Shown here piece after piece: positions 43,881 to 47,185 of a stretch of 47,185 bases of DNA. Every line of letters starts with the position of its first letter. Positions within the stretch are counted from its first letter, which is position 1. The stretch is from NCBI GenBank assembly GCA_937893495.1, contig CALBIE010000592.1, positions 1-47,185 on the forward strand, written 5' to 3'. The position numbers were made by a program, and so were the translations under genes. Source of the stretch: an uncultured Verrucomicrobiales bacterium. Its GTDB lineage: Bacteria > Verrucomicrobiota > Verrucomicrobiia > Limisphaerales > JAYPXF01. The notes beneath the pieces are model-generated. The model ran no database searches, was not told where the DNA came from, and saw only the letters and a list, made by a program, of their open reading frames with translations.

Positions 43881-43997
43881 CGTGGCGCAGGCGTCCCGCC
43901 TGTGGAAACACCCCGCCTGACAATCGACACGTCCGGATTATCCGGGCCCGCGTTTGGGCTGGTGGACGCCCCATGCAGGCTGGAAGCCTGCGCTACC
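43881..43997. repeat. Double-hairpin element (GTGGCGCAGGC family)
   Basis: Hairpins CAGGCG-TCC-CGCCTG and GCAGGCT-GGA-AGCCTGC flank about 75 bp, with outer pairing GTGGCGCAGGC / GCCTGCGCTAC, one mismatch. The left half is related to the hairpin at 16632-16648. Confidence 0.75.
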
Positions 43998-44037
43998 ATC
44001 TGGCGCTCCCGATCGCTTGTCATTTCCCTCATATCGA

Positions 44038-44931
44038 TCATCGATTCGTGGGCTTCATCAGCAGATTCACCGCGTTCGTTTCAAACAGAACCCGGCTTTC
44101 AACGTCACTCAAATCCGATTCATACGCGCGGATCAATGCCGCCTGATAAATCAGAAACGGCGCGTGAGTTCCAAACACGACTCGGCCTGATGGAACGGTG
44201 CGAATGAGTTTGCGAACGCCATCGGTCGCTTCGACGCGTGAGATGTCGAAAAAGATTCCCGCAGTCTTCGCGAGCCGTTCGAAGATGGCGCCACTCGGGC
44301 GATAATTGAGCAATTGCACGCGTGCGTTTGGAATCTCGCGCATCAAATCTGGCAACGGTGTCAAATCGACATCGTCAACCCGCGCGAGCGGATGTTGCGT
44401 ACGGATATCCTCCAGGGTGACCGCAAGTTGAACGAACATGCCACGTTTCGCCGCCAGTTCAATGAGTCGCTTGAATCTCGCATTGTCGAGAGCATATCCG
44501 TGGTAGTTCGGATACACGCGGATACCGGGCATGCGGTGGACTTCATGGCATCGATACAGATCCTCCTCCCAATCGGGCATCGTTAAATTGATGGCGCCGA
44601 TAGGCAAAAGCAGATTGCCGGCGACCGAATTGCATTCGTCCGCGAGGCGTTGATTCACCGCAGTGATGTCACGATGCAGGAGTCCTTCGTAACTGCCCGC
44701 CCAGGCCTGATCGATTTGCAGTAATCGAAGCTGCTTCACCATTTCCGATGTGGTGTCGAGTGGGAGTCGCCGGAACGGCCACTGAAACAGGCTGATGTTG
44801 GTGTCGATGACTCGCCACGGGCGGCCGTTCACGTCCGTGTCCGCCGCAAACGCCGCTGCCACGGCTGGAATTGCCACCGCGGTGCAGGTCAACATTTCGC
44901 GTCGGTTCAACCCAGCACGGCCGAGCCGCAA
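44038..44931 (-). CDS. Tat-exported amidohydrolase-family protein
   Basis: A 297-residue amidohydrolase-fold hydrolase. The twin-arginine signal LNRREMLTCTAVAIPAVAAAFA is preceded by TTG at 44931 with GAGAGGGAG just upstream; this gives a complete signal and is preferred. The frame stays open to 45189, but that extension is repeat DNA. The start at ATG 44895 would truncate the Tat motif. Motifs: RVIDTNISLFQWPFR near the N-terminus, then MPGIRVYPNYHGY, MFVQLAVTLED, a VQLLNYRP strand and VFGTHAPF near the C-terminus, with His in place of the usual Asp nearby. Partner of 42937-43818. Substrate unknown. Confidence 0.75.
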   Translation of the reverse strand: MRLGRAGLNRREMLTCTAVAIPAVAAAFAADTDVNGRPWRVIDTNISLFQWPFRRLPLDTTSEMVKQLRLLQIDQAWAGSYEGLLHRDITAVNQRLADECNSVAGNLLLPIGAINLTMPDWEEDLYRCHEVHRMPGIRVYPNYHGYALDNARFKRLIELAAKRGMFVQLAVTLEDIRTQHPLARVDDVDLTPLPDLMREIPNARVQLLNYRPSGAIFERLAKTAGIFFDISRVEATDGVRKLIRTVPSGRVVFGTHAPFLIYQAALIRAYESDLSDVESRVLFETNAVNLLMKPTNR

Positions 44932-44936
44932 TGACT

Positions 44937-45161
44937 CCCTCTCTTCCGTGAAAACGAAGGAGAGGGCCGGGGAGAGATACCGCCGGAACGAAGTTAAGCG
45001 CCATGAACCCCTGAACCGTAGCAGACGACGTGAGGAGGCTCTGATTTTTTTTGCCCAACATTGCATGAGCCTCCTTACGTCGGCTGCTACCAGGGGGATC
45101 GAGAGGTGGTTCGTTTTGAGGGAACTCCTCTCCCCACTCCTTTTGTCGCGGGGAGAGGAGT
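44937..45161. repeat. Cluster of three inverted repeats
   Basis: Three structures: CCCTCTCTTC / GAAGGAGAGGG (44937-44966, one extra base); 24-nt arms GTAGCAG-CGACGT-AGGAGGCTC with two mismatches (45018-45090); and a perfect 12-nt pair ACTCCTCTCCCC / GGGGAGAGGAGT (45124-45161). They fill most of the 310-bp space between the amidohydrolase and DUF1801 genes; no gene is seen. Confidence 0.8.
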
Positions 45162-45241
45162 AACATATGCGGCTCGGTTTATTGGTCATGAGATCAAGGA
45201 CTTGCGACGTTGCGGTACTTTACCATTTCCAGAATTCAGGT

Positions 45242-45748
45242 CTATTTCTGTGGCGCTGGTTTCTTCCGGGGACTTGCGGAAGCTTTGCGGCTGGCACCGG
45301 CTTTGAGCGCGGACTTATAGAAGCCGATGAACTTTTTCACTGGCACGCGTTTGACCAGTTTGCCAATGACATCGAGCGGGACGTCCTCAAGCGACTTGAA
45401 GCGAATGCAGGATTTGCCCATGTCGAGCTTCTTGCCGGACTTCTTCCATTCCTTCACGAACCACGCCTGGTTCTCGGGATCGCTGTAGATGCACATGAAG
45501 TACATCGACATGTAATTCTTCTGCGAAGCGAGGCCGCCAAAGGGCAGTGGCTCGTTCGGATTACAATGGTATCCGGACGGAAAGATTTCATGCGGCACGA
45601 AGTAACCGATCATGCCGTACTGCATTCCTTCGGCGTACCCTTTGGGCAGGTTTTTCAATATGACGGCACGAATGGCCTCAAGCGTTTCGCGGTGATCGTC
45701 TGGCAGACTGGCGAGATACTCCTCCACTGTCTTCGCTTCGCTCTGCAT
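45242..45748 (-). CDS. DUF1801/YdhG-like protein
   Basis: A 168-residue cytoplasmic protein of the DUF1801 (YdhG-like) family. Typical segments are TVEEYLASLPDDHRETLEAIR, MQYGMIGYFVP, and ENQAWFVKEWKKSGKKLDMG, SCIRFKSLEDVP, with a C-terminal basic tail (KASASPRKKPAPQK). The fold resembles frataxin-like iron-binding proteins in some annotations, but function is not established. It follows the VapC gene by 37 bp on the same strand, so it may be on that transcript. Confidence 0.85.
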   Translation of the reverse strand: MQSEAKTVEEYLASLPDDHRETLEAIRAVILKNLPKGYAEGMQYGMIGYFVPHEIFPSGYHCNPNEPLPFGGLASQKNYMSMYFMCIYSDPENQAWFVKEWKKSGKKLDMGKSCIRFKSLEDVPLDVIGKLVKRVPVKKFIGFYKSALKAGASRKASASPRKKPAPQK

Positions 45749-45785
45749 CGTCGAACGATGGCATCGCCAGTCTGTTCGAGCGAGA

Positions 45786-46193
45786 TCAAACGAAGGGATT
45801 GAAGACTTTCGCCCCGCTGAACCGAAAGTCGTCGGTGTTGCGGGTTGCCAGGGTCAGATTGTGTTCGAGAGCCGAAGCCGCAATGAGACTGTCCTTGACC
45901 GGCATTGCGTATCCTTTCTTTTTTAAACCCGCGAGCAGGCGAGCCCATCGCGCGGCTGTGGGTGTCGTAAAATCCAACACCTGAAGTCTGTCCTTTCCCT
46001 CCGCGAACCAGGCCTCCAGTCGCCGCCTTCGCCGACCGGTTGGAAGGAGCAGTATCCCATACTCCAACTCGCCGAGGATGACCGGTGTAACCGCCAGTTC
46101 GGATTGATTGCGCCGTAGCCATTCCAACACCTTCGGATGGGGCACGGGTTTGGTTGGTTCACTCAGGACGTTGGCATCAACGACGAATTTCAC
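45786..46193 (-). CDS. PIN-domain toxin (VapC-like)
   Basis: A 135-residue PIN-domain RNase-like toxin. Acidic catalytic residues are visible: Asp6 (VVDANVLSE), a Glu in LGELEYG, Asp in AMPVKDSLIAA and Asp in TRNTDDF. Its start overlaps the antitoxin stop by four bases, so the antitoxin is translated first. The cleaved RNA is unknown. Confidence 0.88.
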   Translation of the reverse strand: MKFVVDANVLSEPTKPVPHPKVLEWLRRNQSELAVTPVILGELEYGILLLPTGRRRRRLEAWFAEGKDRLQVLDFTTPTAARWARLLAGLKKKGYAMPVKDSLIAASALEHNLTLATRNTDDFRFSGAKVFNPFV

Positions 46194-46420
46194 AGCGAAT
46201 CAGTCGATTCAGATTCGACGGGGAGAAACCAATCCTTTTCCGGGCAAGCCAGCAGCCAATCCAAAAGGCCCACATTGTTTCCGGCGGGTTGTCGCTTCAA
46301 GAGATATTCACCGGCGTCCAGCCGCTCAATGTCGAATTGCTGGCCAGATTGAACACTGTCCAATTGGCGTAATTCGGCCGGCAGCACGATCTGACCCTTG
46401 CTGGACACCGTTGTTTTCAT
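46190..46420 (-). CDS. AbrB/SpoVT-fold antitoxin
   Basis: A 76-residue antitoxin. MKTTVSSKGQIVLPAELRQL is the swapped-hairpin DNA-binding motif; the C-terminal part (about 45-76) would wrap the toxin. The start is ATG 46420; an upstream Met lies in the operator and was rejected. It probably represses its own promoter at 46425-46441. Confidence 0.88.
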   Translation of the reverse strand: MKTTVSSKGQIVLPAELRQLDSVQSGQQFDIERLDAGEYLLKRQPAGNNVGLLDWLLACPEKDWFLPVESESTDSL

Positions 46421-46424
46421 CGTG

Positions 46425-46441
46425 GTAAGATGCCGTCTTAC
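46425..46441. promoter_or_regulatory. Palindromic operator of the toxin-antitoxin pair
   Basis: GTAAGA-TGCCG-TCTTAC is a perfect 6+6 inverted repeat lying 5 bp upstream of the antitoxin start. AbrB-type antitoxins commonly bind such sites for autoregulation. Confidence 0.6.
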
Positions 46442-46451
46442 TTGGTGCTGG

Positions 46452-46607
46452 TCAAGGCTTTGCCTTGCTTCCAACGGTCGCAAGCCGTTTGAAAAACTCG
46501 TCCCGGCTCAGGTTTCGACCGAGGTCTCCGATTCCCGGTCCCATGATGACGCGGATGAGGGAGTCGTCGGCAACCGCCGCAGTCTCTGAAACCCAATGAC
46601 AATACAA
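46452..46607 (-). pseudogene. Possible gene remnant (51 codons)
   Basis: A minus-strand frame from TTG 46607 to TGA 46452. The part from an internal ATG at 46544 reads MGPGIGDLGRNLSRDEFFKR, then LATVGSKAKP, which is protein-like in composition. An in-frame TAA stands just upstream of TTG. I do not recognise the family. It may be the tail of a decayed gene lying between the antitoxin and the sulfatase, or a small protein. Confidence 0.25.
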
Positions 46608-46672
46608 TTACACTGGAGTTGATTTCCGTCAGCGGGATTGGGTCGTCCAGGGCAGAAGAACGGGATGCTCGA

Positions 46673-47185
46673 TTAGAGATCCTTTTCCGTCGGCGGAAAC
46701 CGTTTGCGGCTTTTGCTATCGACCGGTTTGCCATTGCGCGTGCTCCACCATTCGTGGGCGCGTTTTGGATCGTGGCTCGGATTTGGAATCGGCATTGCCG
46801 CAACGACCTCCTGTCGCCAGGTGGTGAGCTTGCGTTTCAAATCGGCAGCACGCCCCTTCTTTTCGGTCGCCAGGTTTTTCGTTTCACCGATGTCACTGGC
46901 GAGGTTGTAGAGTTCCAAATCGCCGGTGCCGTCGAGATACTCAATGAGTTTCCAGTCGCGTTCGCGAATGCTGCTGGCCGGACGATCATGATGATAGTGC
47001 GGGTAGTGCCAGTGTAACGCGGGACGGTTTAAGGCGGCTTTGGAGTCGCGCATCAGGACGGTGAGAGAGTGTCCGTCGATCGTCTGGTTCTTCGGCAACG
47101 AACCGCCTGCGAGGTCAACGAAAGTGGGATAAAAGTCATAGCTGATAGTGGGTTCCGAACAGGTGGTGCCGGGTCGGGTCATGGG
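46673..47185 (-). CDS. Sulfatase, C-terminal part (runs off window)
   Basis: Only the last ~170 residues of an S1 sulfatase are present; the gene begins beyond 47185 and ends at 46673. Visible C-terminal signatures are YDFYPTFVDLAG, ERDWKLIEYLDGTGDLELYNL and a DIGETKNLA segment, as in the 23220 sulfatase. The catalytic half with the formylglycine site is outside the window. Confidence 0.85.
   Translation of the reverse strand, partial: PMTRPGTTCSEPTISYDFYPTFVDLAGGSLPKNQTIDGHSLTVLMRDSKAALNRPALHWHYPHYHHDRPASSIRERDWKLIEYLDGTGDLELYNLASDIGETKNLATEKKGRAADLKRKLTTWRQEVVAAMPIPNPSHDPKRAHEWWSTRNGKPVDSKSRKRFPPTEKDL

Noticed and set aside
44932-45189. Longer N-terminus of the Tat amidohydrolase
   Set aside because: It is made of inverted-repeat DNA, and the Tat motif would no longer be N-terminal.
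1-47185. tRNA, rRNA, prophage or insertion-sequence genes
   Set aside because: I looked for characteristic arms, integrase/transposase motifs and tail/capsid genes and found none that could be supported; the fibre gene alone is not evidence of a prophage.

Overview
The window looks like part of a chromosome from a Verrucomicrobiota bacterium, most likely a soil or freshwater member of the Limisphaerales/Pedosphaeraceae type. This is inferred from gene content, not from a marker gene. The evidence is the mix of Planctomycete/Verrucomicrobium-type exported proteins (DUF1501, DUF1549/DUF1553 cytochromes, S1 sulfatases, CehA/McbA-like hydrolases, ceramidase-like enzymes), many Tat-type N-termini (RR followed by a hydrophobic stretch), moderately high GC, and many intergenic double-hairpin repeats. 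I saw no rRNA, tRNA, CRISPR array, integrase or insertion sequence.

Layout. 0.1-9.9 kb holds exported catabolic enzymes: an Asp-box sialidase-like protein, two ceramidase-like hydrolases (one with a LamG tail), a CehA/McbA-like metallohydrolase, a Tat-exported sugar isomerase/epimerase-like protein and a heme-bearing alpha-toroid protein. 9.9-12.8 kb is a two-gene DUF2868 membrane protein/DUF3482 GTPase unit. 12.9-21.0 kb holds an eight-heme cytochrome c and a DUF1549/DUF1553 cytochrome flanked by two DUF1501 proteins. 21.1-27.0 kb holds a second CehA/McbA-like protein, a sulfatase, an XRE regulator and a YeaD-type mutarotase.

27.2-34.2 kb is the most interesting part. It is a tightly coupled run with GTGA overlaps: a PqqD-like peptide-binding protein, an ATP-grasp ligase, a fold-III PLP decarboxylase whose N-terminus looks like a RiPP leader, a urea-transporter/M23-peptidase fusion, and two paralogous TPR proteins, the first ending in an outer-membrane beta-barrel. 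It is followed by a surface fibre with a self-cleaving S74 chaperone domain (34.2-36.5 kb) and a secreted Ig/InlB-repeat protein (36.6-38.3 kb). I read the core as a candidate peptide- or amine-modification and cell-envelope system of unknown product.

38.4-42.6 kb (minus strand) is a pair of P-loop ATPases, the larger with a TPR array (STAND-like), preceded by an AT-rich promoter region. 42.9-47.2 kb holds two amidohydrolases, a DUF1801 protein, a VapBC-type toxin-antitoxin pair with a palindromic operator, and the C-terminal end of another sulfatase that runs off the window.

The intergenic spaces carry at least seven elements with one architecture: two small GC-rich hairpins that together form a larger imperfect inverted repeat, often bounded by TGTAG...CTACA. 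They explain most of the non-coding sequence and show that several long open frames extend upstream of the true starts.
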